This document shows positions 7,431-15,659 of a DNA stretch of 64,000 nt, in pieces; the first letter of the stretch is position 1; each line of letters opens with the position of its first letter. This DNA is from CAIWHR01 sp963836265 (GTDB taxonomy: Bacteria; Pseudomonadota; Gammaproteobacteria; Burkholderiales; Casimicrobiaceae): assembly GCA_963836265.1 (NCBI GenBank), contig CAWIIO010000006.1, positions 1 through 64,000 of the forward strand, given 5' to 3'. The translations under genes and the position numbers were made by a program. Under the pieces are notes generated by a model that made no database searches, was not told where the DNA came from, and saw only the letters and a list, made by a program, of their open reading frames with translations.

Positions 7431-8015
7431 TTGCACTTAGCCGAAATCTTTAAGCTCCCGTTCGCGATCCCATTCTGGATCGTGTTCTTCTTTGCCTTCG
7501 TACGGGAAGGGCGCGTTATTCGCGGGTCATTTGCCGATGGGCCTTCTGAGCAAGATGCGGGCACCTTTCGCGCTCTAATGATTGGATCCCCGCTTGCCGT
7601 GGTTGCTGCCTGTGCAGCATCGTATATGCCATGGCTCACGATACCGTATCCGGTAGTCGCTGCGACGCTAGGAACAATGATGCTTATCGCCGGTGCAGTC
7701 CTTCGTCGTCACTGCTTCAATGCGCTTGGAAAGTCCTTCACGGGCACAGTTGTCGTTTCAAAAGACCAGCGAATCGTTCAGGACGGTGTATACCGATTTG
7801 TCCGTCACCCTTCCTATACGGCGGCGTTCTTGATGTTCATCGGCATCGGAATCGCGTTGGGTAGTTGGATCAGTGTGGCAATCCTCTTTTTCGTTCACTG
7901 CTATCTTTACGGTATCCGGGTGGCCGTTGAGGAGAGGGCTCTTCTCGAGACCCTTGGCGAGCCTTATAGGGAATACATGTCGCGCACCAAACGTTTCATC
8001 CCGTTTGTCATTTAG
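7431..8015 (+). CDS. Isoprenylcysteine carboxyl methyltransferase-like membrane protein
   Basis: 194 aa from TTG 7431 (a later start cannot be excluded). Four or five hydrophobic segments include LPFAIPFWIVFFFAFV and AFLMFIGIGIALGSWISVAI. The C-terminal half has the family signature: GVYRFVRHPSYTAAFLMF, then RVAVEERALLETLGEPYREY and a final KRFIPFVI. The RHP-Y and EER...GEPYREY elements form the SAM and lipid-substrate site in ICMT/phospholipid methyltransferases. Bacterial members usually act on unknown lipids or small molecules. It lies between attC remnants, so it is a probable cassette gene. Confidence 0.8.
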   Translation: MHLAEIFKLPFAIPFWIVFFFAFVREGRVIRGSFADGPSEQDAGTFRALMIGSPLAVVAACAASYMPWLTIPYPVVAATLGTMMLIAGAVLRRHCFNALGKSFTGTVVVSKDQRIVQDGVYRFVRHPSYTAAFLMFIGIGIALGSWISVAILFFVHCYLYGIRVAVEERALLETLGEPYREYMSRTKRFIPFVI

Positions 8016-8024
8016 GTTGAATGC

Positions 8025-8104
8025 GCCTTCTCGCTCAACCTTACTGCTCGCCGGCGGCGCAGGCGCGTCGTCCGCTCGCAGCCGCTTAGCTCTGTTCGTT
8101 AGAG
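8025..8104 (+). other. attC-like site (degenerate)
   Basis: The left arm GCGCCTTCTCGCTCAACC aligns with GCGCCTAACCTGGCGGTCAA of site 2; the right arm GCCGCTTAGCTCTGTTCGTT and AGAGC aligns with that of site 1. R' is GTTAGAG (8098-8104). The GC-rich centre can fold. It sits just before the GNAT gene start at 8115. Confidence 0.4.
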
Positions 8105-8114
8105 CGCTACGCCG

Positions 8115-8579
8115 ATGAGCAGCAACATCCGCATCGAATGCTTGGCCGATCATCGCGATCTGGTGCGCGTCCTCGCGGTCTGGTTTCAGTCTGAATGGCC
8201 CGCGTACTATGGTGCCGGCGCGCTGGCCGAGGCAGATCTGCGGGCTTATTCCAATGGAAGTGCATTGCCTGTTGGGTTGGTCGCATTCCGCGGCAACGAG
8301 GTCTGTGGCGTAGCCGCGCTGAAAGCTCAATCAATCGCAAGCCGTCGCAATCTTGGGCCGTGGGCTGGCGCAGGTTTTGTTCTGCCGGCGCACCGGCACC
8401 AAGGCATCGGCGGCAATCTCCTGCGTGGTCTCGAAAGGGTGGCGAAGGAACTCGGGTTCCCTCGCGTATATTGTGCAACGCGCACTTCGGCCAGCTTACT
8501 CGAGCGCAACGAGTGGCACCTGTTGGAACGCGTCGCTCACGAAGGAGAACTCCTGGCCGTCTACGAAAAAGCGCTCTAA
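8115..8579 (+). CDS. GNAT-family N-acetyltransferase
   Basis: 154 aa. GNAT fold with the acetyl-CoA pyrophosphate-binding loop RHQGIGGNLLRGLERVAKEL at about residues 95-114, preceded by the beta-strand AGAGFVLPAH, and followed by VYCATRTSASLLERNEWHLL, a typical strand-helix pair before the terminal strand. It transfers an acetyl group from acetyl-CoA to an unknown amine; acetyltransferases are frequent cassette cargo. Only ten bases separate the attC-like R' from its ATG, and its stop is followed by GCTCTAAAC, resembling a degraded R''. The next gene begins after 240 bases with no clear ORF. Confidence 0.85.
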   Translation: MSSNIRIECLADHRDLVRVLAVWFQSEWPAYYGAGALAEADLRAYSNGSALPVGLVAFRGNEVCGVAALKAQSIASRRNLGPWAGAGFVLPAHRHQGIGGNLLRGLERVAKELGFPRVYCATRTSASLLERNEWHLLERVAHEGELLAVYEKAL

Positions 8580-8818
8580 ACTCCAGAGACGCCGATGTTC
8601 AACCCATCGCAAGTCCTGGGGCCGCGGAAGGGTCTGGGACAACAGAACGCAGAAATTCATCCGGGCAATGGAGGAAGCTCAGCGTCGGCCGAGGTACCAA
8701 CGCCGATGTCAACCCGCGAAATCTCGAGCCTTCGAAATCGGGGTCGGTCAAGATTCGTCTGCTCGACCGTGCGAAGATCCGGAAATACCTAGCCGCTCCC
8801 CTCGAAACCGGATGTGAG

Positions 8819-9955
8819 ATGAGCAATATCGTGAAAGTCAGCGCACAGCTGTTTGCGGTGCCATTACAGGAGGTGCTGGTCGACGCGTCCCACGGGGATC
8901 ACACGCACTTTGAGCTCGTCACGGCGACCGTTGAGCTAGCCGATGGAAGCGAAGGTACGGGCTATACCTACACGGGAGGCAAAGGGGGGCATGCGATCAA
9001 GGCCATGCTCGAACACGATCTGGCGCCGGCGCTACTGGGGAGGAATGGCGTCGACATACCAGCGCTCTACGATTTCATGGAGCGGCACGTCCATTACGTC
9101 GGGCGCGGAGGAATTTCCTCTTTTGCTATTTCGGCGGTGGACATCGCGTTGTGGGACATCCGCTGCAAGCGGGAAGGCAAGCCCCTTTGGCTCGTCGCGG
9201 GGGGCGCCGGCCGCACATGCAAAGCCTACTTCGGCGGGATAGACCTCCACCTTCCGATCGACAGGTTGCTGCAGAACGTCCGTGGCTACCTCGATAGCGG
9301 CGCAGATGCGGTAAAGATCAAGATCGGGCGCAAGGATCTTGCCGACGACGTCGAGCGTGTTCGCGCCGTGCGGGCTTGCGTGGGCAACGATGTCGCCCTG
9401 ATGGTCGACGCGAACTATTCCATGAGCGTTGCGGACGCCATCCGCGCGGCAAAAGCGCTCGCGCAGTTCAACCTTGTCTGGTTCGAAGAGCCGATCAGTC
9501 CCGACGACTTCACGGGGTACGCGCGCATAGCCGAGGCGACCGGCATGCCGCTGGCTATGGGAGAGAATCTGCACACCGCGCACGACTTCTCTCGGGCGTT
9601 CGAAATCGCAAAGCTCGCATACATACAACCTGATTCATCGAACTGCGGGGGCATCACGGGCTGGCTGCGGGTGGCTCGCCAGTCGCAATCCTTCGGCATT
9701 CCCGTCTGCTCCCACGGCACGCAGGAGCTCCACGTCAGCCTGGTGTCGTCACAGCCGAACGGAGGGTGGCTGGAGATCCACAGCTTTCCGATCGATCAAT
9801 ACACGAAGCGCAGGCTGGTCTTGGACAGGCATCGCGCCGTCTCGCCGGACACATCTGGCATCGGCGTTGAATTTGACTGGGACGCGCTTGCGCCCTACCG
9901 CGTGAGCGGTTCCCGCGCCTCCGCTAGTGTGCTGAGTCAGAAGTTCCGAAGATAA
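8819..9955 (+). CDS. Enolase-superfamily (mandelate racemase/muconate lactonizing type) dehydratase
   Basis: 378 aa from ATG 8819. The capping domain is N-terminal; the barrel holds the KxK motif (VKIKIG, K166/K168), metal ligands D197 (MVDANYS), E223 (WFEEPI) and E249 (AMGENLH), and the general base H299 (CSHGTQE). These are the catalytic residues of the mandelate racemase subgroup, which abstracts the alpha proton of a carboxylate; acid-sugar dehydration is likely but the substrate is not set by sequence. The last ten codons lie in a palindromic MITE-like element (9924-10091), so the original C-terminus has been replaced. Confidence 0.88.
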   Translation: MSNIVKVSAQLFAVPLQEVLVDASHGDHTHFELVTATVELADGSEGTGYTYTGGKGGHAIKAMLEHDLAPALLGRNGVDIPALYDFMERHVHYVGRGGISSFAISAVDIALWDIRCKREGKPLWLVAGGAGRTCKAYFGGIDLHLPIDRLLQNVRGYLDSGADAVKIKIGRKDLADDVERVRAVRACVGNDVALMVDANYSMSVADAIRAAKALAQFNLVWFEEPISPDDFTGYARIAEATGMPLAMGENLHTAHDFSRAFEIAKLAYIQPDSSNCGGITGWLRVARQSQSFGIPVCSHGTQELHVSLVSSQPNGGWLEIHSFPIDQYTKRRLVLDRHRAVSPDTSGIGVEFDWDALAPYRVSGSRASASVLSQKFRR

Positions 9956-10091
9956 AGGAGCGGATGAAATCGGGCGTCAGGCAAGGCGCGAGGCCGAGAC
10001 AGTAGCGCGTGCTACGGCGAGGCCGAGCAACGTAGCATGGCGCCCGATTTCGGCGCGAACTATCGGATGAATTTCTGACTCAGTACACTAT
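9924..10091. mobile_element. Palindromic MITE-like repeat, about 168 bp
   Basis: The left arm (CTAGTGTGCTGAGTCAGAAG from 9924, later GAAATCGGGCG) and the right arm (CGCCCGATTTC, later TTCTGACTCAGTACACTA ending 10091) are imperfect inverted copies over about 55 bases. The centre contains GAGGCCGAG twice and GTAGCGCGTGCTAC, itself a palindrome. It has no coding capacity. The element begins inside the enolase-superfamily gene and provides its stop codon. Confidence 0.75.
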
Positions 10092-10227
10092 CGGTTCGTG
10101 CTCATGACGCGGCGGCGGCCCATGGGTTGAGGCGGCCAATGGAATCCATCACCGTCACATCGATGCCTTTTCTTCTGCCAACGGCCGGGAGGCATCGTCC
10201 CGCGCCTACCTGCGGAGGACCACGCCG

Positions 10228-11808
10228 ATGAACCCCGTGCAGCGCATCACCCTCGTCGCCACTGGGCTGGGCCTGTTCATGATCTTTCTGGACGCCCTGA
10301 TCGTGAATGTTGCGTTGCCTTCGATCCAGACCAACTTCGACGTCGGGGAGGAGGGCCTGCAGTGGGTGGTTGCGGCCTACAGCCTCGGCATGGCGGTATG
10401 TATCATGACGGCGGCAACGCTTGCCGACCTGTATGGGCGCCGCCGCTGGTACGTGATCGGCATCACGGTCTTCACCCTCGCGTCGGTCGTCTGCGGCGTT
10501 GCTCCGTCGCTCCAAATGCTGAACGTCGCCCGCGGCGTGCAAGGTGTCGCGGCGGCCACGGTGAATGTGACCTCGCTTGCGCTCGTAAGCGCGGCGTTCT
10601 CGGAACCGAAACAAAAGGCGCGCGCCATCGGCGTCTGGACCGCGATCGCGAGCGTCGGCACCGCGATCGGCCCCACGCTCGGAGGCGTGCTGGTCGAGCA
10701 ATTCGGCTGGCGCAGCATCTTCCTCGTCAACGTGCCGGTGGGCATTGCGGTCGTCTTTCTTTCGCTGCGCTACGTGACCGAGTCGCGCGACGAGCGGCCC
10801 CGGCAACTGGACCTGCCGGGGCAGGCGCTGTTCGCCGTGACCATCGGCGCGCTGGCCTATGCGGTGATCCAGGGACCAAAGGCCGGCTGGGACTCGCCGT
10901 TGATCGTCACGCTGTTCGCCATTGCGGGCATCGGCTGTTACGTGTTTGTGCGCGCCGAGCAGCGCTCCGCCGATCCGATGATGGACGTCTCGCTGTTTCG
11001 CGATCGCGAGTACTCTCTCGCCATCGGGACCATCTGCGCGGTGCTGTTTGCGGTCTACGGGACGCTGCTCGTCATCACCCAGTACCTGCAGAACGTGCGC
11101 GGCTACTCCGCCGCACAGACCGGGCTGATGCTGCTGCCCTTCAGTGCCGCGATCGCGATCGTGTCGCCGGTCGCCGGCCATCTGGTGGGGCATTTCGGTG
11201 CCCGTGGGCCGGTCCTCTTTGGCCTCTCGGCGATGATTCTCGGGCTGCTTGGGCTCGTGGCGGGCGGCCATGGCAACGCCACCGCCGTGATGGCGGGCTT
11301 CGCAGTGAGCGGGATCGGCACCGCCCTGTGCATGACGCCGCTGACGACGCTCGCGATGACGTCGGTGCCGCCGCAACGCGCGGGGATGGCCTCCGGCATC
11401 ATGAGCGCACAACGCGCGATCGGATCGACGATCGGGTTCGCGGTGCTGGGCTCGGTGCTCGCGGCTTGGCTGTCGGCCACCCTCGACCCCGACCTCGCGT
11501 CGGTCGTTCCGGATGCCGCGGAGCGGCAGGCGATCACCGCGGCGATCGTGTCCCATGCCAATCCGCGCGCGCAGGTCGCGGAAATCGTGCCGCGGCGCCC
11601 GGTCGCGCATCGCGTTCCGGCACTCCGGGAGGCGATCATGGCGGCCGCAGACCGCGATTTCGTGCAGGGTATCCGTGCGGGCCTGTTGGTCGCGGTCGCA
11701 GTGTTGGCGGTCGTGCTGCTGCTCGGCTGGCGTGGGTTCCCGCGCGGTGGCGGCGCGATCCGAGAGGCCGGGCGCGAGGAAGTCAAGTTTGCGGCCTCCG
11801 AGGAATGA
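10228..11808 (+). CDS. MFS multidrug efflux transporter, DHA2 (EmrB/QacA) type
   Basis: 526 aa, about 14 membrane segments. Family motifs: LDALIVNVALPSIQTNF in helix 1, LADLYGRRRWYVIG (motif A) in loop 2-3, ARGVQGVAAA in helix 4, and WRSIFLVNVPVG (DHA2 motif) in the middle. Proton-driven export of drugs or other amphipathic compounds across the inner membrane is expected. No EmrA-like partner is adjacent, so it may act alone. A C-terminal extension (from about residue 430, VVPDAAERQAITAAIV) resembles the periplasmic loop before helix 14 of this group. The gene has its own upstream region after the MITE. Confidence 0.88.
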   Translation: MNPVQRITLVATGLGLFMIFLDALIVNVALPSIQTNFDVGEEGLQWVVAAYSLGMAVCIMTAATLADLYGRRRWYVIGITVFTLASVVCGVAPSLQMLNVARGVQGVAAATVNVTSLALVSAAFSEPKQKARAIGVWTAIASVGTAIGPTLGGVLVEQFGWRSIFLVNVPVGIAVVFLSLRYVTESRDERPRQLDLPGQALFAVTIGALAYAVIQGPKAGWDSPLIVTLFAIAGIGCYVFVRAEQRSADPMMDVSLFRDREYSLAIGTICAVLFAVYGTLLVITQYLQNVRGYSAAQTGLMLLPFSAAIAIVSPVAGHLVGHFGARGPVLFGLSAMILGLLGLVAGGHGNATAVMAGFAVSGIGTALCMTPLTTLAMTSVPPQRAGMASGIMSAQRAIGSTIGFAVLGSVLAAWLSATLDPDLASVVPDAAERQAITAAIVSHANPRAQVAEIVPRRPVAHRVPALREAIMAAADRDFVQGIRAGLLVAVAVLAVVLLLGWRGFPRGGGAIREAGREEVKFAASEE

Positions 11809-12003
11809 TGGTCTGGCGGCCCGGCTTGCGTGCTCGGGATCACGGTATTCGTTCGCCTCGTCTTCTGAAGAAGGAGACGATCATCGGGCTCGCCCTACTG
11901 GGAGTGGCCACTTAACATACAGCTCCACGTTTGGTTGGGGCCCGGGCGAGCGGGTTTCTTCCGCCTCAGCTGAAGTAGCCTCTGCGTCATCGAAAGAGCC
12001 TCC

Positions 12004-12468
12004 ATGCTTCGCCGACTCTTGCCCGAGCAAATGGACAATACCTATCGCGGTCACAGGCTCGCGCTTTGGCTCTTCGCGGTGCTCGTGGTCGTGAAGGGCG
12101 GCATCGGCCTAGGCACGATCTTCAACGGTCGTTCTGCCGCGACAACCGCCGACGGAATCCCCTTGGACACGTTCACGCCGGCGGGCGAACAAGCGTTTGT
12201 TTCCGTATTCGCTGCCTGGGGGCTTTCGCAGCTCGTGCTCAACCTGATCGGTTTGCTGGTATTGATCCGATATCGCGCCATGGTTCCTTTGATGTTCGCC
12301 CTGCTGTTGCTGGAACACCTCGGTAGGAAATTGCTCTTCTTGGTCCTGCCCATCGCCAGGGTCGGGACGCCACCCGGATTCTTCGTGAACCTCGTATTCG
12401 TCGCGGTGATGATCGTTGGATTGGTCATGTCGTTACGGAACCACGACGACCCTCGGCGACGGAAGTAG
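12004..12468 (+). CDS. Four-helix membrane protein, unknown function
   Basis: 154 aa from ATG 12004. Hydrophobic segments: LALWLFAVLVVVKGGIGLGT, FVSVFAAWGLSQLVLNLIGL, MVPLMFALLLLEHLGRKLLF and FFVNLVFVAVMIVGLVMSL, with a basic tail RNHDDPRRRK. The pattern (small integral membrane protein with a conserved Gly-rich helix 1 and a long loop) is seen in uncharacterised proteins of proteobacteria; I cannot assign a family name. It is followed at 12578 by an attC-like site, so it is a candidate cassette gene. Confidence 0.6.
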   Translation: MLRRLLPEQMDNTYRGHRLALWLFAVLVVVKGGIGLGTIFNGRSAATTADGIPLDTFTPAGEQAFVSVFAAWGLSQLVLNLIGLLVLIRYRAMVPLMFALLLLEHLGRKLLFLVLPIARVGTPPGFFVNLVFVAVMIVGLVMSLRNHDDPRRRK

Positions 12469-12577
12469 CGTCCCGTACCGGAACAAGACCGCGCTGTCCG
12501 CTCTCCGTCGACGTGAATGGCAGCGACACGAGACTCCTTTCTTGTTGGCTTCCGCGCATGCCGGAGAGCACAATGCA

Positions 12578-12664
12578 GCCTAACGGCACGCTCGGCGGGG
12601 GATAGCCGAGGTTCCCGCCGTTCGGCCCCGCGCCGGCGGGGCCGGTTAGCCGAGTTCGTCAGGC
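12578..12664 (+). other. attC-like site
   Basis: R'' GCCTAAC (12578-12584), GC-rich stem (GGCCCCGCGCCGGCGGGGCC near the apex) and right arm GGTTAGCCGAGTTCGTCAGG followed by C. The right arm aligns with those of sites 1 and 2, with R' degraded to GTCAGGC (12658-12664). The central GGCCCCGC/GCGGGGCC stem is almost perfect. Confidence 0.6.
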
Positions 12665-12688
12665 ACCCCAATGCCCGTCGGAGTACCC

Positions 12689-13195
12689 ATGAAGACACGC
12701 GGACGTCTCGTCTTTCTCGCCGCAACCTTCTGCTTAGGCTGCAGCGTTACATTGACCGCTGCGTCCGCACCCTGCGATACCGCAGCACATCGGGCGTTCG
12801 ACTTCTGGCTTGGCGAATGGAAGGTCAGAACGCCTGACGCGAAGCTCGTGGGATTCAACCGAATCGAACGAGAGTACGGCGGTTGCGTCGTTCACGAGCG
12901 GTACAAGACCGATCGTGGCTACAGTGGCGAAAGCCTGAATATCTACGATGCCTCGCGCAAGGTTTGGCATCAAACGTGGGTTGACACGGCTGGCACACTA
13001 TTGCTCCTCGAAGGCGGCATCCGCGAAGGAACGATGGTACTCGAAGGACAAACCACGGGCGCCGACGCGCAGTTGACCAAACACCGAATAAGCTGGACGC
13101 CCAATCCCGATGGAAGCGTTCGGCAGCTCTGGGAATCGACAGATGCCAAAGGCGAGTGGAGCATTACGTTCGATGGCTTGTACACGCGAAAGTGA
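12689..13195 (+). CDS. Exported DUF1579-like protein
   Basis: 168 aa from ATG 12689 (GGAG ten bases upstream; another in-frame ATG at 12671 is less well placed). The N-terminus MKTRGRLVFLAATFCLGCSV is a signal peptide with a possible lipobox Cys. The mature part has FDFWLGEWKVRTPDAKLVG, GGCVVHERYKTDRGYSGESL, WHQTWVDTAGTLLLLEGG and a final strand WSITFDGLYTRK, which fits the lipocalin-like DUF1579 fold seen in many hypothetical proteins. The role is unknown. It is flanked by attC-like sites on both sides (12578-12664 and 13211-13279), so it is a well-bounded single-gene cassette. Confidence 0.7.
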   Translation: MKTRGRLVFLAATFCLGCSVTLTAASAPCDTAAHRAFDFWLGEWKVRTPDAKLVGFNRIEREYGGCVVHERYKTDRGYSGESLNIYDASRKVWHQTWVDTAGTLLLLEGGIREGTMVLEGQTTGADAQLTKHRISWTPNPDGSVRQLWESTDAKGEWSITFDGLYTRK

Positions 13196-13210
13196 GCTCC
13201 TGCCGAGCGA

Positions 13211-13279
13211 GCCTAACCCGGCGGCGCTCGACCCGGACGCGCCGCCTGCGAGGCTTCGCCTAGGTGCGGTATTTAGGGC
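13211..13279 (+). other. attC-like site (degenerate R')
   Basis: GCCTAACCCGGCGGCGCTCG and ACCCGGACGCGCCGCC form a typical left arm; the right arm CCTAGGTGCGGTATTTAGGG has a poor R'. It follows the DUF1579-like gene by 15 bases. The next 200 bases (13280-13488) hold no clear gene; a GTTGGGT that could be another R' occurs at 13441-13447. Confidence 0.45.
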
Positions 13280-13488
13280 CTGTTCACGCTTTGTCCGCAA
13301 ATGCGAACGGGTGTCAAGGGGCGTCCATCGAGGCGCTCGGCGAAGCCAAGACGGGGCGTCTTGGCGCGGACGGCAACAAAGAGTGGCGCCCCCGGGGCGC
13401 CCGTTCCCTTCGGGTTGCTGCCACCAGCAGACCCTAGCGTGTTGGGTAGCGCGACGACCCGACATCGTTCGACTGAGGAGTACGACGA

Positions 13489-13689
13489 ATGCCCGTAAGC
13501 AGGACGCTAAAGACTGTCGCCGGCATCGCCGCTTCGTTTCTCGGCATCGCGTGTGCGATCATATTTCTGTCGGCAATGGAAATAATAGGCTTCGCGATGA
13601 CAAAACTAATGCTTGTCGCATTGTTGGGGATGTACGTCGGATTCGGATTTCTGATTGCCGTCTATCGCTTCATTGGCAGGCTTGAATGA
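13489..13689 (+). CDS. Small two-helix membrane protein
   Basis: 66 aa with ribosome binding site GAGGAG upstream of ATG 13489. Two hydrophobic helices, VAGIAASFLGIACAIIFLSA and LMLVALLGMYVGFGFLIAVY, are followed by RFIGRLE. No family is recognised. It is one of three very small membrane proteins in this cassette-like stretch (the others at 1608 and 13943). Confidence 0.55.
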   Translation: MPVSRTLKTVAGIAASFLGIACAIIFLSAMEIIGFAMTKLMLVALLGMYVGFGFLIAVYRFIGRLE

Positions 13690-13942
13690 GCGCACCAGCT
13701 GCGCGGCTTCGTCCGTGCGGTGGCTCGCCGGTAATCCGCGCCATCGCAACTTTTCATCGCCTGCCGTGCATCCACTATTCCCCGTCGTCCGCGAACCAAT
13801 TGGCGAATGGGATCGAGTCCCGTGATCCATCTGCACGCTGATCCAACCCTTGATCGTCACGTGCGCCGCAGGACCGGCGCGAACCGCCGGGTTCGTGGGC
13901 GTTGGTTGTTTGATCCGATAGACCGCAACTTCGGAGCGTCGC

Positions 13943-14146
13943 CTGAAACCGCTCATCTTCGTTGTCGGCTGGTGCATTCTGTTCGTTCTGTCGTGGCCGC
14001 TCGCGATGCTGGTTCTCGTGCTTGCGCCATTTATTTGGCTGCTCGCACTGCTCTTGCGGCTCGTGGGAGTGTGCGTCGCCGCCGTGTTTGCGCTTTTGAA
14101 GAGCCTGCTGTTCCTGCCAGCGCGGTTGCTTGGGTATCGCGGCTGA
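13943..14146 (+). CDS. Small membrane protein with a CTG start
   Basis: An open frame from a TAG stop near 13919 to TGA at 14144-14146 encodes KPLIFVVGWCILFVLSWPLA, then LVLVLAPFIWLLALLLRLVG, VCVAAVFALLKSLLF and a tail LPARLLGYRG. Strong amphipathic and hydrophobic periodicity and the KPL start match small membrane proteins of proteobacteria in my memory (function unknown). There is no ATG, GTG or TTG in the right place; the CTG at 13943 follows GGAG by nine bases, so it is a possible non-standard start. Otherwise the start codon has been lost. Confidence 0.5.
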   Translation: MKPLIFVVGWCILFVLSWPLAMLVLVLAPFIWLLALLLRLVGVCVAAVFALLKSLLFLPARLLGYRG

Positions 14147-14171
14147 CCATGTGCGGTTTCCCGACGCCACG

Positions 14172-14261
14172 GCCCAAGGCAGCGCTCAACAGGGACGGCC
14201 GGGGATGGGCCTTTGGCCAAGGTCCGGCGGGTGACTAGCTGGGTTCTCAAAAGCGTTGGGG
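14172..14261 (+). other. attC-like site (degenerate)
   Basis: The left arm GCCCAAGGCAGCGCTCAACA and GGGACGGCC aligns with the R''-L'' arm of site 2; the right end has AGCGTTGGGGC just before the OsmC start. The centre is only weakly palindromic (GGGCCTTTGGCC). It is the last attC-like sequence I find in the array. Confidence 0.35.
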
Positions 14262-14265
14262 CACG

Positions 14266-14733
14266 ATGTCAACCCACACGGCCACAATTCGATGGGAGCG
14301 CGGCGACCAGCCCTTTACCGACAGTCGATATTCGCGCGGCCATAGGTGGGTATTTGACGGCGGCATCGAGATCGGGGCCTCTTCATCCCCTCACTCCGTC
14401 CCGATACCCTTTTCGGTTTCGAATGCGGTTGATCCGGAGGAAGCGTTTGTGGCTTCCTTGTCAAGCTGTCACATGCTTTGGTTTCTCTCCATTGCTGCGA
14501 GGCGCGGATTCTGCGTGGACAGCTATCTCGACGATGCCGAGGGTGTCCTCGCGAGGAATGCCCTGGGCAAATCCGCAATGACGCATGTCACGCTCCGCCC
14601 AAGGGTTGTCTTTGTCGGTGCTCCGTTGCCAACGATAGACGAGATCGAGTCGATGCACCATAAGGCTCACGCCGAATGTTTCATCGCCAACTCAGTGAAA
14701 ACCGAGGTCCGTTGTGAGCCAATCCATGCCTGA
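14266..14733 (+). CDS. OsmC-family protein
   Basis: 155 aa starting four bases after the attC-like R'. OsmC/Ohr fold: FSVSNAVDPEEAFVASLSSC with the first redox Cys in SSCHMLWFLSIAARRG, and the second in HAECFIANSVKTEV near the C-terminus. This pair of cysteines reduces organic hydroperoxides, using a thiol donor such as lipoyl proteins. The N-terminal region (TATIRWERGDQPFTDSRYSR) matches the OsmC subgroup rather than Ohr. It is intact and likely to act in oxidative stress protection. Confidence 0.85.
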   Translation: MSTHTATIRWERGDQPFTDSRYSRGHRWVFDGGIEIGASSSPHSVPIPFSVSNAVDPEEAFVASLSSCHMLWFLSIAARRGFCVDSYLDDAEGVLARNALGKSAMTHVTLRPRVVFVGAPLPTIDEIESMHHKAHAECFIANSVKTEVRCEPIHA

Positions 14734-14913
14734 CTCGGCGGCGAACGCGGGCGTCCTGCCTGCGCGCCTTCGCCGCCTGGCAGGCGCTCGTTTCCGCAGA
14801 GGGGCCCCGATTGCCTTGCTTTGTGATGCCTCGTCCGTGTCGCGGGCATGAGCTCCGCGACTCGGCGCGTCAGGCGGCGGAAGCGCAAATCCGACATGAC
14901 GAGGAGCTGACCG

Positions 14914-15558
14914 ATGGCGAGTCTGAGGTTGAACATCACGATGTCGCTCGACGGTTACGTCGCCGGTCCCCGGCAGAGCGTTGCGCATCCGCTGGGCGAG
15001 GGCGGGCACGCGCTCCACGGGTGGGCGTTCGCCGTGCGAAGCTTCCGCGAACTTCACGGGATGGAGGGCGGCACGACGGGTCCTGACGATGCCATCGTGA
15101 AAGAGTCGCTCCAAAACATCGGAGCGACGATCATGGGCCGCCACCTGTTCGGCGGCGGCGACGGCCCGTGGGAAGACAACCCGTGGAGGGGGTGGTGGGG
15201 AGAGAATCCGCCGTTCCACACGCCCGTTTTCGTTCTCACGCATCGCCCCCGCAGTTCGCTTGAAATGCGGGGTGGGACCACGTTCCACTTCGTCACGGAA
15301 GGCATTGACGCAGCGCTCGAGCGCGCCAAAGACGCGGCGGGAGGAAAGGACGTCGCCCTCGGAGGCGGGGCCGATGTCGCGCAGCAGTATCTCAAGGCCC
15401 GCTTGATCGACGAGCTGGAGGTGCACGTTGTTCCGGTTCTTCTGGGTAGCGGCAGCCGTCTCTTCGAGAACACCGACGGTCTTCAGACCGAATTGGAGTG
15501 CGTTCGGGTCGTCGGCTCGCCGTTGGTCGGCCACTACAAGTATCGACTGAAGCGGTAG
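14914..15558 (+). CDS. RibD C-terminal domain / dihydrofolate-reductase-like protein
   Basis: 214 aa, ribosome binding site GAGGAG before ATG 14914. The fold is shown by LRLNITMSLDGYVAGPRQS at the N-terminus, IGATIMGRHLFGGGDGPW, the Rossmann-like FVLTHRPRSSLEMRGGTTFH, and the nucleotide-binding DVALGGGADVAQQYL followed by IDELEVHVVPVLLGSGSRLF. Single-domain proteins of this kind are stand-alone NADPH-dependent reductases of unknown substrate, not part of riboflavin synthesis. It starts a run of small plus-strand genes not separated by attC sites. Confidence 0.85.
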   Translation: MASLRLNITMSLDGYVAGPRQSVAHPLGEGGHALHGWAFAVRSFRELHGMEGGTTGPDDAIVKESLQNIGATIMGRHLFGGGDGPWEDNPWRGWWGENPPFHTPVFVLTHRPRSSLEMRGGTTFHFVTEGIDAALERAKDAAGGKDVALGGGADVAQQYLKARLIDELEVHVVPVLLGSGSRLFENTDGLQTELECVRVVGSPLVGHYKYRLKR

Positions 15559-15659
15559 GATTTGCCCGGTGGGTCAACGGCTGCGCGGACTCTCCGCTCG
15601 CGCGTTACCTTGCCTGGCCAGGCGCCCTCTGAACGATCGCTACGATTGGAGAGAATCCG

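Noticed and set aside
9956..10227. CRISPR-like repeats
   Set aside because: The repeats are inverted arms of one palindrome, with no regular spacing or spacers.
10102..11610. Minus-strand open frame of 502 codons opposite the efflux pump
   Set aside because: Composition (Arg, Asp, Gly, His rich) and lack of any domain show it is a shadow of the MFS gene.
13280..13488. Complete IS or a further attC site
   Set aside because: Only a lone GTTGGGT and the phrase GGCCTGTTCACGC were seen; no matching second end could be found.
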